The notes under the pieces were generated by a model, which was not told the origin of the DNA, searched no databases, and saw nothing but the letters and a program-made list of their open reading frames with translations. Both the position numbers and the translations under genes were made by a program. A stretch of DNA of 64,000 nt from Chimonanthus salicifolius (lineage: Eukaryota > Streptophyta > Magnoliopsida > Laurales > Calycanthaceae), in assembly GCA_013350335.1 (NCBI GenBank), contig CM023536.1, positions 43,036,314 through 43,100,313 of the forward strand, given 5' to 3'. Within the stretch, counting starts at the first letter, position 1; each line of letters opens with the position of its first letter. This document shows positions 22,925-34,548 of this stretch, piece by piece.

Positions 22925-23904
22925 GTCTTGAAGTGGGGCACTGCGTACTTTATTTACATTTCTCATACTGTACTCTTTGGGCCGAAAATCTCCACTGTAG
23001 CGCAACGGAAATGCCGCTCGGTGGCCATCTGAGACGGCCTTGGTCACCCAGTGGTAAAAGGATTTGGGCACTGAGTACTTTTATTTAATTTTTTGCACTG
23101 TATCCTCTGTGTTCTATCTCAATACTTTTCCCTGGCCAGGAAAAAGATACGAGACTGGGCACTGAGACTATATATTATTATTTCGATGTGATGTTTTGGT
23201 TGGCTGACAACTAACTGCTGACTTAATCTAATGGAGTAGAAAGAATTAAGAGACTCATTACATTTATCATGTTTTCTTGAAAATGCACGGGAGATAGGAA
23301 GTAGTTCGTAAATAATTTATCGACTTGAAATTTATATTATTATTTTATCTTAGAGATTGTGTGATAACCTCTACGGATAAAGGTGAGGAGAGTCGGGCCA
23401 ATACTTGTATTGTATGGTATTTAAACCCATTAACACCAAACTGAAATGGGACCCATGGTTGCTTAAAGATGGAAAAGGCTATATAGGTCTAGAATGAGAG
23501 ACCTAATACCACTTACATGTAAGGGAAGTAAATGTTCTAATTGTGTAGAACATAGGTGTAAATTGGTGTCGGGGAGCCGAGGACTTGTAGCCTCTAACTC
23601 AGTATGGACCCATAGAGTGTTTGGGAATTGCGGGTAAAAACTGGGTGAAGGAATTCGTGTTATTAAATCCAGTTTTATATGTTTGTCTGATATTGATTAT
23701 TTTATTGTATTGATATTAGATACACCGAAGGGTAAGGCTGAAATTTGGTGATTCTCTCAGAATAAGTCCCTGTGTAAGGAAGGCACTGGAAATCATGCAT
23801 TATCATGCATTTAACATTTGCATGTGAAAATTTTGATTATAAGTTAAATTTGTGAAAGATAATAACTTTGGAAATCTGATATTGGCCATTGAGCTATAAT
23901 TGCT

Positions 23905-24145
23905 GAAATTAGCCGAATACCGTTTGCGAAGAGTTGGGTTGGAATTGTTAGTAGGATGAGGTCGACTGCCATTAATCGCTGATGTTGGATGGGCTAGTAG
24001 ACCAGGTTGTGGAGACCTTGTGATGTTAGGTTGAACACCGCTTGCGAACCGTTAGATTGGACGTGTTAGTAAGCCATGGTCGACCGCCATCAACCGTTGG
24101 TGTTGGATGGGCTAGTAGACCGGGTCGCGGAGACCTTATGCACTT
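23905..24145 (+). repeat. Tandem duplication inside element A, about 2 x 125 bp
   Basis: The words GTTGGATGGGCTAGTAGACC and GGAGACCTT occur twice, each preceded by an ACCG(T/C)TTGCGAA block. Element B keeps one diverged unit near 28245-28320. Confidence 0.75.
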
Positions 24146-24854
24146 GCAAGTTGATAAATGGGGGCTGATCCCTAGTAAAAATTGATAAAACACTTTAGAA
24201 AGTGATCGTAAAGTGAAAATGGGTTAAGTGGATTAACCGCATTACATTTATGAAACATGCATTATTTATGGGTTCATGTATTATGTTGGATATTATGATG
24301 AAAATGAGTTAAGTGGATTAACTGCATTTCGTTTAGGGAACATGCATTGTTATCTATTTCACGAATATTGTATATTAGATTTTATGGTGAGCTCTCTTCA
24401 CTAGGCTAGTAGCTCATGTCCCTTACAATGCAGGATATGAATCGGAAGATGGAATGGAGGAACCAATGATGCCTCGTTAGGAGTTGGAACTTGGGAATTG
24501 TCTATGGTTTTCCGTACGTGGAAACTAAGTGTACCTTTGGTTATTTTTTTTTATGCTTTATTATAAATATGCCTCATGTGGCATAAAAACCTATGTCTGT
24601 AAGTTTGGTGTATCCATGTAATATATTTGTGTGTTGGTGTGCTCAATATATTGCTTCCGTGTGTTTGAGTGAAAATTGTTCGGATTATTTTGCTGAATAT
24701 GTTTAGGAATAGTTAAGACATGGATATCTCTCGTACGGTATTAGACTCACATGGGTAGTATGTTAAGGAATTTGTGACTCATTGGATTAAGGCTTTAAAA
24801 AAAAAAATTAGTCATGTTCTAGGCCCACCTCCGGGTTCGCGGCGTGACAGTAGC

Positions 24855-25740
24855 ATTCCTCACCTTTGAGAATTATGTGTTTCCGGATTGATTCTTGACT
24901 TGCTCGGCTCAAGGGTTCGGATTAGAGGGCTTTAATCAACACAAGAACACAAATATAACTTATTTATTTCATGAATTAGGCCCTATTAGTGCTTAGAAGC
25001 AAAACCCCTAATTTAGTTCAAGGTTTTGACTCTAAACTTGGTCATTCAAGCTCAACCCTAGGAGAAACCCCAAGTTTCTCCAACATTGGTGTTCAAATTC
25101 GTCCACACATGAGATTCCCCAATCCTTTTACCTTCCTGTGGTTTTCAAAACCAATTTCCATCAAAACCCTTGCCCATGCAAAGCCCCAAATTCGAAAATC
25201 CCCATAATGCTCCATGGACTTCTCTCCAAACAAGTCCTATTGGCAATTACAAACCCCATTCTCACTAAATCTCATGAAAACCCCATCAACACATGAGAGT
25301 TGGGGTTTAAATACCCCAACTTAAGTTACGTTATCGGTTGAATCGACAAAGTACATAAAATTTTTCTGCTCTCAGCTCCCACGTCGGTTGATCCAACGAT
25401 TATGTCGGTCGAACTGGCACACCTCTAAATTTCTATTTTTAATTTAATTTCTAACTCCTCTCTCACAGGGGTTTTTTCTAAAGGCCACGTGTGATCAAGT
25501 GGGACCCACATGGGACCCTCAGACACTACTCATACGTGAAACCCCCATTATTACGTCATAAATCCGTTAAATTAAGGGCCGAACCATTGCATGAAACTTC
25601 ATACAAGAATTATTCATATAATCATCTTTACATCAGACCCAACAACGTCGGCCCTAAAACCATTTGTAGGAGATGTCTACCTATCTACTGAAACACAACA
25701 TGTCTTAGTAGAGTTTTTGTACGAAAATGTCAATAGTTAG
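24855..25740 (-). repeat. Probable inner part of the host LTR-like element
   Basis: This separates elements A and B. It includes a near-palindrome around 25305-25330 (AGTTGGGGTTTAAATACCCC followed by AACTT). No coding domain is seen. It is assigned to the element that begins at 14944 because A is bounded by a target duplication and so was inserted into it. Confidence 0.35.
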
Positions 25741-25900
25741 AAATATTCATTCTCTAAAAAGATGTAGGAGGTCCTCAATGTAAAAGACCTTTATCAAGTC
25801 AACTATGCTCCTACACCCTACTAATGGCATCAAAAGTTAGAAGGATTCATCCTCTAGAAGGGCGTAAGAGGTTATTGGTGCAAAAGACTTCCAACATGTT
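25741..25900 (+). repeat. Two short repeat units next to element B
   Basis: Units at 25741-25820 and 25840-25900 share ATTCATCCTCTA-type and AAAAGAC words with each other and with 14633-14712. Confidence 0.6.
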
Positions 25901-25903
25901 ACT

Positions 25904-28900
25904 TGTATACCCCACCCCAAATTAGGAGTTAATTGTGATAAATTATAATTAATTAAATAATTTTTAGCCGTTGATTATAATTTTTGTTCCTTTAATCATA
26001 AAGATTGTTGAATGAGATTATCAATTGATCCAACTTTGACTCGATTCGAGTCCGATAGCCCTTTTAATTAAGTTTCAAAGGTATATGGGCAAGTTATGAA
26101 TATAATAATATTATTATTTTAGGCTTAAACATTGGCTGTCATAGAAATCCAGTTATTTGACTTCGTTTGAACTTCAAATTTTACATTAGTAACTATTTTT
26201 AAATTTCGGACCTAATGACATGCCAATCTCGTTATAGTTTCGCTAATTTATTTTACCCCTAACTTTTTAAGTGGTAAAACCACAATTTGATAGGGTTGGG
26301 AAAGTGCTAAAAATATACGAAGAGAGTCAGTATTCGATCTGTAGTATAACTAAGCTGTTTATTTCTTTACTACTCCAAAATAATGAGTTTTTTATATTTA
26401 CTTTAAGCCATGAAATATGGGCCGTTGAATATTCTTTCACCTGAAAAATGTAGTTTTTGACTTCGAAACAATTTGAAACTTTAAAATATTTTTATCAGAA
26501 AGATTTACTCTATCAACCTATAAGGTTGGATCTTTTCAAAGTGATTCTTCAAAGTTAGGAGATCTTGTTAAACCGGTGATTTTTAACAAAAACACTAGGT
26601 TTTTTACATAGTTTTCACTCCAAATTTTAATATCATGCTTAGTTTTAATACCTCACATATTGGACCAATTGTATCAGTTTAGTGGGATGCTAAAATACCC
26701 AAATGAGAAATGGGACGAATAAGTAATTAGTAAAAAGAAGATAATAATAAAATATTATAAATATCTTAAGTAGATAAGTATTAAACCTACAGCTACGACC
26801 ATAGGCAACGTGGAATCAGACATTTCCACTAAAAACCTACGGATTTTGCTTATAAAAGGTGATAGAGAGGAGAGGTAAGTAAAAGAAAAAAGGGTTTTTT
26901 TTACTACTTTCGTTTCTTCTCTCTTTTACCCGATCCTTCTTCTTATTTTTCTTTATGTTATTCACTTCAAATGACAGGGGACGCTCAGGTTTTTCCGCGT
27001 TTCTTCGAGGGTTCTCGAACTTAGCCAATCTTAGACGAAATTTTGCACTCAAGGTATCAAAACGATCATATTCTTATTTTTATTAACTCCAGAGCAAGTT
27101 AGGAGTAGAATAACTTAGTATTGGGGTTTAAAAATGAGATTTTCTAAATGGAGACAAAAATAAGTTGCCTCTTAAAATTTAAAATTCACCCTTAAGATTT
27201 GTATATTTTACGTTCAAAATATAGTTTTCGACCCTTAGTAAAGTCGGAAAAATTATTAACCCCAGCTGACTATTGTGTATTTATTTTCCCACCTTGTGTG
27301 TTTAAATTCTTATACTGTACCCTCTTGGCCGAATTCTCAATACGTCTCCTGTGGTTCTTCCAGAAGGCAATACGAGGATAGGGCAATAAGTATTTTTATT
27401 TACTTTAATGTCTCTGTATCCTCTGGGCCTATCACAATACGTCTCCATGGTCCTTCCAGAAGACAATACAAGAGAAGGCACTGAGTACTTTACGTTTTTC
27501 ATTTTATTATAGTGTTTTGGGTGGCTGGCAACTAACTTTCTAAAATAATGTAAAGGAGTAGAAAGAACCTAGGTGATTCATTACACATATCATGTTTTCT
27601 GTAAAATAGCACGGGATTTGGAAAATTATTATTTGTATATATTGATAAATAAAAAAATTATACATTTTACTCTATCTTACAGATTTTCTTTGAAAAATTC
27701 AACCGGAGAAAGTGAGGAGACTTGAACCGATACTATACTGTATTGTATGTTAAACCCACTAATACCAGACTGAAATGGGACCCATGGACATTTAAGATGG
27801 GAAATGTTATATAGGTCTAGAATACGAGATCTGACACTGCTTATATGTAAGGGATGTAAAATATTCTAACTGTGTAGAACAAAGTCGTTAATAATGGCGT
27901 TGGAGAGTCGATGACTTATAGCCTCTAACGCAGTATGGACCCATGGAGTGTCTAGCAATTGTTGAATAAAAAATGGGTGAAAGCACTCGTGTTATTAAAT
28001 CCAGTTTTATATGTTTGTGTGAATATTGATTATTATTGATTGTAAAACTGCTGACATGAATATTTCAAGTGGTAAGATCAAAATTCATTGGGTTCTCTCG
28101 GGGTAAATCCCTATGTAAGAAGGGCACTGAGAGTCATGCATGGTTTTGCATTGTCATCCATTTGCACAGAATGAGTATGATATTAGGTTAAGTCTGTTAA
28201 AGATAATAACCTTAGAAAAATTGATATTGGCCACTGGGTCATAACTACTGATGTTGGCTAAGTGCCATCTTAAACCACTGGGTTAGATGTGCTAGTAAGC
28301 GAGGTCGTAGAGACCTTATGTTCTTGCAAGTTGCTTCATTATTTTCATGGAGGAATTAATGTTAGTTCTGTTTGGAACTTCAAATGGGGGCTGACCCCGG
28401 TGTTGTTTACACTACTGGGGACTGACCCCGGTGTTAGCAATACGCACAAACCTGATTAAATACATTAGAAGATGGTCCTAGGGTGAAAACGGTAACATGC
28501 ATTTCTAATTCTGAGGCATGCATTGCTTATTCATTGCTGCATTATAACCACGAGATTTTAGGTGAGTTCTCCCCACTAGGTTATTGCTCACGTCTCTTAG
28601 AATGCAGGATATGAACCAGATGATGGACTGGAGGGACCAATGGTACCTCGGTGAAATTCGAGACTTAGAAGTTTCTAAGGTTTTCCGCACGTGGAAACCA
28701 TTTGTCTGCTTTGAATGTTTTTATGTGTTTGTCATAAATATGCCTTATATAGCATAAAATCCTATGCTTGTAAGTTTGACTTATTAATGTATATTACAGT
28801 AGTATGTTGATATGTTTTATATCATCTCTCACGTTGTTTAAATATAAAATCGGAGGGAAAGTCAATTGAGACAAACTGAACAGACAACACTTGTTGTTGC

Positions 28901-29167
28901 TAGAACGATACATCGACACACGCAATATATCTCCAGATGTGTTAGAAGATATGACGTAACCGATGATATATCGACAATGGTAGGTTAGTTGTGTCGGCCA
29001 AATTAAGGACATTTAAGTTAGGTTTAGTAGTGGTGACTAGAATGTCAGAACACTCGTGTGATTCACATGTGTAGGGGAGATCTTTTAAAAGGATTAACGG
29101 GTTAGTGTCGTTTAAAAAAAAAAATTAATTCGTATTTCAGGCCGACATCTGGGTTCGGGGCGTGACA
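25904..29167 (+). mobile_element. Large LTR-like element B (3.26 kb), probably a solo LTR
   Basis: Starts TGTATACCCCACCCCAAATT and ends GGTTCGGGGCGTGACA, with an exact 5-bp duplication TTACT (25899-25903 and 29168-29172). Co-linear with element A from the first bases (both share AATAATTTTTAGCCGTTGAT) to the last. A TATA box, TATAAAAGG, lies at 26851-26859, followed about 195 bp later by GCACTCAAGGTATC, which A also has (GCACCTAAGGTATT). The two copies differ by many substitutions and indels, so they are old or belong to diverged subfamilies. Confidence 0.85.
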
Positions 29168-29228
29168 TTACTGTTACGAATAATATGTGGAATAAAATAT
29201 ATCAAACCAATCATAACATGATAATAAG

Positions 29229-29393
29229 TATTAACGAGAGTTCTAATCCAAGTTGAACTTTCTCTAGTTAGTCCTAATCCAAGTTTTAATTGTATCCTAA
29301 TTGATTTGTTCCTCCTAAAAGTGAGGCTTGTAAATTCTATTTATATCTATGTTAATTAAAAATGCTATGAGTGATTATTCCCAAAATTTTATA
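29229..29393 (+). repeat. 5' LTR of the deleted copia element
   Basis: Starts TATTAACGAGAG (TG changed to TA) and ends AAAATTTTATA. The primer site TGGTATCAGAGCC follows immediately at 29394. Confidence 0.88.
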
Positions 29394-29659
29394 TGGTATC
29401 AGAGCCAGCACGTGGGTTCCTCAACTTTTCACTAAAATCTGAATTTTTTTTTTTACCATTTGTTGCTTCCTTTTTTGAGCACCATTTCGCTTTTTGTAGA
29501 CCCACGTCACCCTCATCATATTTGCAAGACTCCATAAAACCATCTACGGCTTGAAGCAAGTATCACATGCCTAGTTTCAGCGATTCAGCTCCTTTCTTTT
29601 TTTCTTATGGTTTTTTTAAAGCAGAACTGATAATTCTATGTTTATTTTTCATCAGCCCT

Positions 29660-30431
29660 CATAGGTTATGATTCTCTTGCTTTAAGTGGATGATATTGTT
29701 CTCACTAGCAACACTCCTTCACGCGACGACTGGGTACTTAGTTTGAAATCAAGGATCATTGGAAACTCCGTTACTTTTTGGACATCTCGTTGGCACACTT
29801 CAATATCTCACACTCACTCGGCCTGACATTGTTTATACGATGCACATTGCTTCTCAGTTCATGAGTCAGCCTCGCACTCCTCATTTAGAAGTTGTTGAGC
29901 ACATCCTGCTCTATCTTAGAGGCTCCCTTGGTTGTGGCCTGTACATCAAGCTTAGTTGTTTACTCTGATGCAAACTGGGACGGTTGTCCTGATAGTTGTC
30001 GCTACATTACTAGTAACTGTATCTTTTTGGGTCCCAACTTAATTTATGGTGTGCAAAGAAACAACCTACGGTCTCTCACTCCAGTGCTGAAGTTGAGTAT
30101 CGTACTCTTGCTTCTACTTGTGCTGACACTGTTTAGTTTCAACAAATTTTTCGTGACCTTGGCTTTACTCTCATTTCTCCGATTATACTCCTTTGTGATA
30201 ATCTCAGTGCCACATATATGGAGGCCAATCCTGTCTTCATGCTAGAACAAAAAATATTGAGCTTGACTATCACTTCATACAGGAACGTGTCACTGTCGGC
30301 TCTCATCAGTTTCAGTTCGTATATTCTTTAGACCAGCTCACTTACATCTTCACTAAAGGGCTCTCGAAGCAACGATTCTCCTTGCTTAGTTCCAAACTCG
30401 TCTTTCTTCCACTGTCAAGTTTGCGGGGGAT
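29660..30431 (+). pseudogene. copia reverse transcriptase end and RNase H, broken
   Basis: VDDIVLTS at about 29690 is the reverse transcriptase active-site motif with its Tyr lost. The frame at 29759-29968 shows LVGTLQYLTLTRPDIVYTMH and QFMSQPRTPH, the spacer before RNase H. After a frameshift come SDANWDGCPDS and, in broken frames, the rest of RNase H up to a DIFTKGL-like block. A polypurine tract (GCGGGGGAT) precedes the 3' LTR. RNase H would degrade the RNA strand during reverse transcription. No intact frame remains. Confidence 0.88.
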
Positions 30432-30595
30432 TATTAACGAGAGTTCTAATCCAAGTTGAACTCTCTCTAATTAGTCCTAATCCAAGTTATAATTGTATCC
30501 TAATTGATTTGTTCCACCTAAAAGAGAGGCTTGTAAATTCTATTTATATTTGTGCTAATGAGAAATGTTATGAGTGATTATTCCAAAATTCTATA
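30432..30595 (+). repeat. 3' LTR of the deleted copia element
   Basis: Co-linear with the 5' LTR: starts TATTAACGAGAG and ends AAAATTCTATA. The two copies differ by a modest number of substitutions. Confidence 0.88.
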
Positions 30596-30684
30596 ATAAG
30601 CAGTCAAACACACCACAAACAGACACCGATATTTACGTGTTTTGGCAAAACCAAAATGAATTATGTAGTATCATCGATGTAGGC

Positions 30685-31200
30685 CTTCATCCAACTGCAC
30701 CATACACGGCCAAAACCCATCATTTCAAAAAGGTATCCAACAAATGACCAGTCCTCGAAATCATACACCTTCTCCATATCAATTTTGAATAGGATGCCTG
30801 GATTTTTATCTTTTTTGTCTTAGGTGGACCATTTCATTTGCGATTAGAACCCCATCTAAGATTTGTTCGTCTTCCACAAACGTTCTTTGAGACTCTCCAA
30901 TGATCTTCGGTAAAATTGTTTTCAACCTTTCAGCCAATACCTTTATTAATAGTTTATACACACTCCCCAGAAGCCCTCTCTTTTGGATGACGGTTTTGAA
31001 AGAGTTCTTCAAATTCTTATTAATGATACCATTGCAGCGAAATTCTCTGAAGACCCTGTAAACATCTGGTCGTACGACCTCCCAACAGGACTTGAAGAAA
31101 GAGAAATTGAACTCATTTGGACCTGGGGCTTTGTTTCCATCGATACCATCCATAGCACCCTTGATCTTTTCTACGGAAAAGTCTCTTTCCAACTAATTTA
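30685..31200 (-). pseudogene. L1-type LINE reverse transcriptase fragment
   Basis: The frame at 31192-30806 carries the plant L1 sequence FSVEKIKGAMDGIDGNKAPG, then FFKSCWEVV, LAERLKTILPKIIGESQ and ILDGVLIANE, diagnostic blocks of non-LTR reverse transcriptase. The segment that normally holds the LIPK and RPISL motifs is shortened. After a frameshift comes KIDMEKVYDFEDW and MGFGRVWCSW, the region with the first catalytic Asp. It stops there, so the fragment is truncated at both ends. The upstream side is broken by the LTR element at 31205. RPTGPRLDGI encoded at 33838-33809 appears to be the continuation on the other side. Confidence 0.88.
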
Positions 31201-31204
31201 ATTT

Positions 31205-31309
31205 TGTTGAATGTAATCAGAATTAAGATTTAGTTTGAGTTTATCTCTTATTAAGAGATATATATACATGTGTAATAGATCTTAATGGAATACAAATTAT
31301 TCTTTTCTA
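31205..31309 (+). repeat. 5' LTR (105 bp, internally deleted)
   Basis: Matches the 3' LTR from TGTTGAATGTAAT through TTATTAAGAGATAT. It then lacks about 60 bp, resumes at ACATGTGTAATAG, and is shortened again near its end. Confidence 0.75.
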
Positions 31310-31312
31310 ATA

Positions 31313-33613
31313 TGGTATCAGCCAAACTACTATCATTTTCCTGTGGTTTCGTTTAGAAAGATAAACAAACTCGTGTTCCTCTTCTCTCCCTCTGCCAGAG
31401 AGACACGTCTGGCAGAGGGAGGGGACATCTTCGTTCCTTAGGAAACTCTTTGTTTCATTCCCACCCGTCTCTGTTGCAGCGGAAACACCTTTAAACCCAG
31501 GCCAGATCTGAAGCACAATCCCTCATGTCCACCGTCTTTCCACACATCACCTTGCAGCATCGCCTTCCGTGTTCGATCCTATTTGCGTTTTGCACGAACT
31601 TGACTGCCTACAACCTGCCTCCTCTTGTTCATGTCCTAATTTTGACCTTTCTGCACATGTTCTTCCATCAGACCCCCTTTGGAGTTACAGTTGACGGTTC
31701 TGATTACAACTCGATTCGCACAAGCCCTTTTCCTGGTTGCTACAAGTCTGACACCTCCCATCGCCTTGCCGACACCTTCTGCTCAACCACACGACATTGT
31801 TTAGCAGCAGCCCTTGAAGACACTGATTTGCAGTTCTCGCCTCTAACATCTCCAGCCCGCAAGTCCCCAGATTCGTTTGAAACCCCAAATTGTAAGAACC
31901 TCGTTTTCCCTTCTAAGAAAGACCCCTCTCGTTATGCACCGACGTCATATCTGAGAACTCGATCTCGGCGTTCTTCTTCTGCCCCCAAGCAGATCGTTAC
32001 ACCATATCTTGTATCGCCCAGTACTGACACCAGATTTGTTTTTCATTTTAGCCTTGGTGTCTCTGCCAGAACCGTTGCTCCTTGCCTGCCGTTCTCTGCA
32101 ACCCATCTTTGTCCTCTTCGTCGCCAGCAACACACCTCACTGCATCCTTGTAGGTTCTGTGATTTGTTTGCCCTGCATCTAAATCTGCGTAGAACTAGAT
32201 ATCCTTGCTACCGACAATCTTAAGGCACCATTTTGATCCCCTCTTTGCACCCTTCAGATCTGCGCTCTGTAGAACCAGCATTACCCATCTCCTTCATACC
32301 AGACCCTCTGTTTTGCCCCAAATCCTTCAGATCTCGCTCATTCAGCAGCCTAACGCCAGGCGTTCCCCTCCCTGCTTATTGCTCGCCATCCACTGCTACC
32401 TCTTCTCCTATGCATCCCCACTATAGTCTCTATCTGCATCTGGTGTTCGATGTTTCTGCTCTCACTCTGGCTGGACCGTTTCTACTGATGCCTCTACCTC
32501 ATCGAGGTCATTATCACAAGATGGGGGTGATGGACGACCCACTCTTGCTTGGCTCCTCTTGGATGTCAGATATGTTCTGTTTGCTCCTGTTGCCACACAT
32601 GGCTGCCTGTATTGCACGTTTAATCCTTGCAGTGATTCAGATGTTGAAAAATTTGATTGTGAGACATGGAATGCTTCCTCCTAGAAAAAGCCACGCCTGA
32701 AGTCTATCGTTACCTGCCTGAGATTGATATATTTCTTGAGATCCACAACCTGTTGTTCGTTCGATGCTGATCTAAAACCTATTGTTTGTTTGATGCTGCC
32801 TTGTATTGCATGCTTTTGCCACTTTGTTTCTCCTGGTATCTGTTTGCTTCCGCCAGAAAAAAGAAGAAGTAAGAATGCCCTTGGTTTTTCCCTTTGTTTC
32901 TCTTAGTCTCTGTCTTCTTCCTGGATCTTGATCGATCTTGATTTGCATCCTCTCATTTGATTGATTTGCATTTTTTCCCTCTTCTCTTCCTCGTGTCATT
33001 GGACTTTGACCCAGCCCTTTTTTAGTCCAGTTTTGCATCTGCCTTTGTCTGTCTTTTTCGACAGATTTGACTTTGCATTGGTACCATGTCTCTCTCTAAC
33101 TTTGTCTATCTTTTTCGTCAGATTTGATTTTGCATGGGTACCTTTTGTCTCCCCCGCTTGCAGCCACATTTTGGAGGATTTTGTTTTTTGTTCTCTTTGT
33201 ACTTTGCAGCTTTCTCACACTTTGTAGTCTCTATTTGCACCAAACAGACTTTATGTTCTTTAGAATTGAAATTGGTAGTGGTATTAGCATTGGTATTAGT
33301 ATTGGTGGCTTGGCATTGCATATTGACAATCATCTGTATTTTTTTGCAAGTGATTTGGGCATTTTCTTTAGATAGTTTGGGCAGCAAGTATAAGGAGGGA
33401 GAGTTGAGGTAAGTTAGGCATCGATTTTATAACTTTCAGCACACATGGAACATTGATTCAATTTTAGCTTCGCCGACACGTCTTCACCATTGATTTGCTT
33501 CCGCTCCACTAAATGGCGACAGTCGACATTTAGTTTATCTAGTTACAAGTTTTTTGTTTTAGTTTAATAATTGTAAACTCAAAGTGGTGAACCCACTTAA
33601 GTTTAAGGGGGAA
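31313..33613 (+). other. Interior of the non-autonomous LTR element, no recognised protein
   Basis: A 232-codon frame at 31525-32223 is Pro/Ser/Cys/His-rich and matches nothing I know. Its composition looks like translated non-coding DNA. A direct repeat of about 43 bp (TTTGTCT(G/A)TCTTTTTCG ... GGTACC) occurs at about 33041 and 33099. The region is pyrimidine-rich. Confidence 0.55.
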
Positions 33614-33806
33614 TGTTGAATGTAATTAGAATTATGATCTATTTGGAGTTTATCTCTTATTAAGAGATATGTTTAGTTTAGGTTTAGAGATATCTTTTGA
33701 CTAAAGTAACCCTAAGGTTGGTTAAGACTATACATACATGTGTAATAGGTCTTAATGAAATACAGATTATTCTTTTTTGAGAGATTTCTCTCTGATAATC
33801 CTCCTA
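33614..33806 (+). repeat. 3' LTR (193 bp)
   Basis: Starts TGTTGAATGTAATTAG directly after the polypurine tract. It contains the segment GTTTAGTTTAGGTTTAG, which is missing from the 5' copy. The end (CTCCTA) is inferred from the flanking AATTA. Confidence 0.7.
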
Positions 33807-34433
33807 AATTAGATCCCATCTAACCTTGGTCCAGTAGGTCGAGAAAGAGACAAAGAGGCGAAGAAAAGCTCATTAAAAGGGGATCTAGGACGACTAGATA
33901 TCTGTACAAATGGTAACTCTGGCAAGGGGATGGGCAAATGCATTACACATGGAGAGGGGGAAAAGATGAGACCCAATGAATCTAACTTCAAGGGAATCGG
34001 ATATCGTTTGATACATGAAATATGTTGCAAAATTACATGTTATTTTCATCCCATCATAGAGTACCTTGTGTCCTAATAACATCATCCAACCAATAAGAAA
34101 ATTACACCTTATTATTCTAACATAAACATTATAAAAAATCCATTGGTGTTTTAAAAAAATGAAGTATTAGTGTTGATTATTGATTGGAATACTGATATTT
34201 TGATAAACATTGAATAAAAAAGCAAGTGACTATCTTTCATTATCAATGTTTTGACTAAATAAATTATTAGCCTTTCTAATGTTAATTCGTAAATAGGAAA
34301 ATTTCAACCCTCGATGCCTTTGCAGACATCTTTTCAAACTAGGGTCTCAAACAGGCATATCTAATGCCTATATAGAGTAGAATTTAAAAACCAAGGCATA
34401 AAAAACAAGTACCAGACAACAAGATAACACAAC
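33807..34433. other. LINE remnant flank and intergenic DNA
   Basis: 33838-33809 on the minus strand encodes RPTGPRLDGI. This resembles the L1 block that lies a few residues upstream of the reverse transcriptase start at 31200. Beyond about 34.1 kb no feature is seen. Confidence 0.45.
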
Positions 34434-34548
34434 AAGGATATGGTCAAAGGAGGGTAATATTTAAATAAATAGAGGGGCCAAGTGCAATTAAAAGGATATG
34501 GTCAAAGGAGGGTAATATTTAAATAAATAAAGGGACCAAGAGTAAAAT
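34434..34548 (+). repeat. Tandem duplication, 2 x about 58 bp
   Basis: AAGGATATGGTCAAAGGAGG, then GTAATATTTAAATAAATA, occurs at 34434 and again at 34492 with few differences. Confidence 0.8.

Larger units (their letters stand above)
21249..24849 (+). mobile_element. Large LTR-like element A (3.6 kb), probably a solo LTR
   Basis: Starts TGTAATACCCCAACCC and ends GGGTTCGCGGCGTGACA. It is flanked by an exact 5-bp duplication, GTAGC (21244-21248 and 24850-24854). TG...CA ends plus 5-bp duplication indicate LTR-retroelement integration. There is no internal primer site, gag or pol, so a solo LTR is the simplest reading. A TATA-like CTATTTAAAC lies at 22199-22208. It is co-linear with element B at 25904-29167. 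A coherent non-coding element with no separate LTRs cannot be excluded. Confidence 0.85.
29229..30595 (+). mobile_element. Internally deleted copia element (1.37 kb)
   Basis: Two LTRs of 165 and 164 bp are flanked by an exact 5-bp duplication, ATAAG (29224-29228 and 30596-30600). Inside are a perfect initiator-Met primer site, a leader, the end of reverse transcriptase and RNase H. Gag, protease, integrase and most of reverse transcriptase are missing. The LTRs are close in sequence, so it is moderately young. Confidence 0.92.
31205..33806 (+). mobile_element. LTR element with no gag or pol (2.6 kb), inserted in a LINE
   Basis: Both copies of the terminal repeat start TGTTGAATGTAAT. A primer site (TGGTATCAGCC) at 31313 and a polypurine tract (TTTAAGGGGGAA, about 33602-33613) lie in the right places for an LTR retroelement. 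The 2.3-kb interior shows no gag, protease, integrase or reverse transcriptase motif. Flanks are AATTT (31200-31204) and AATTA (33807-33811), an approximate 5-bp duplication. This fits a large non-autonomous (LARD-like) element. The 3' boundary is less certain than the 5' boundary. Confidence 0.82.

Noticed and set aside
31525..32223. A 232-codon open frame as a host or element gene
   Set aside because: It lies within the non-autonomous LTR element, is rich in Pro/Ser/Cys/His without any motif, and looks like translated non-coding DNA.
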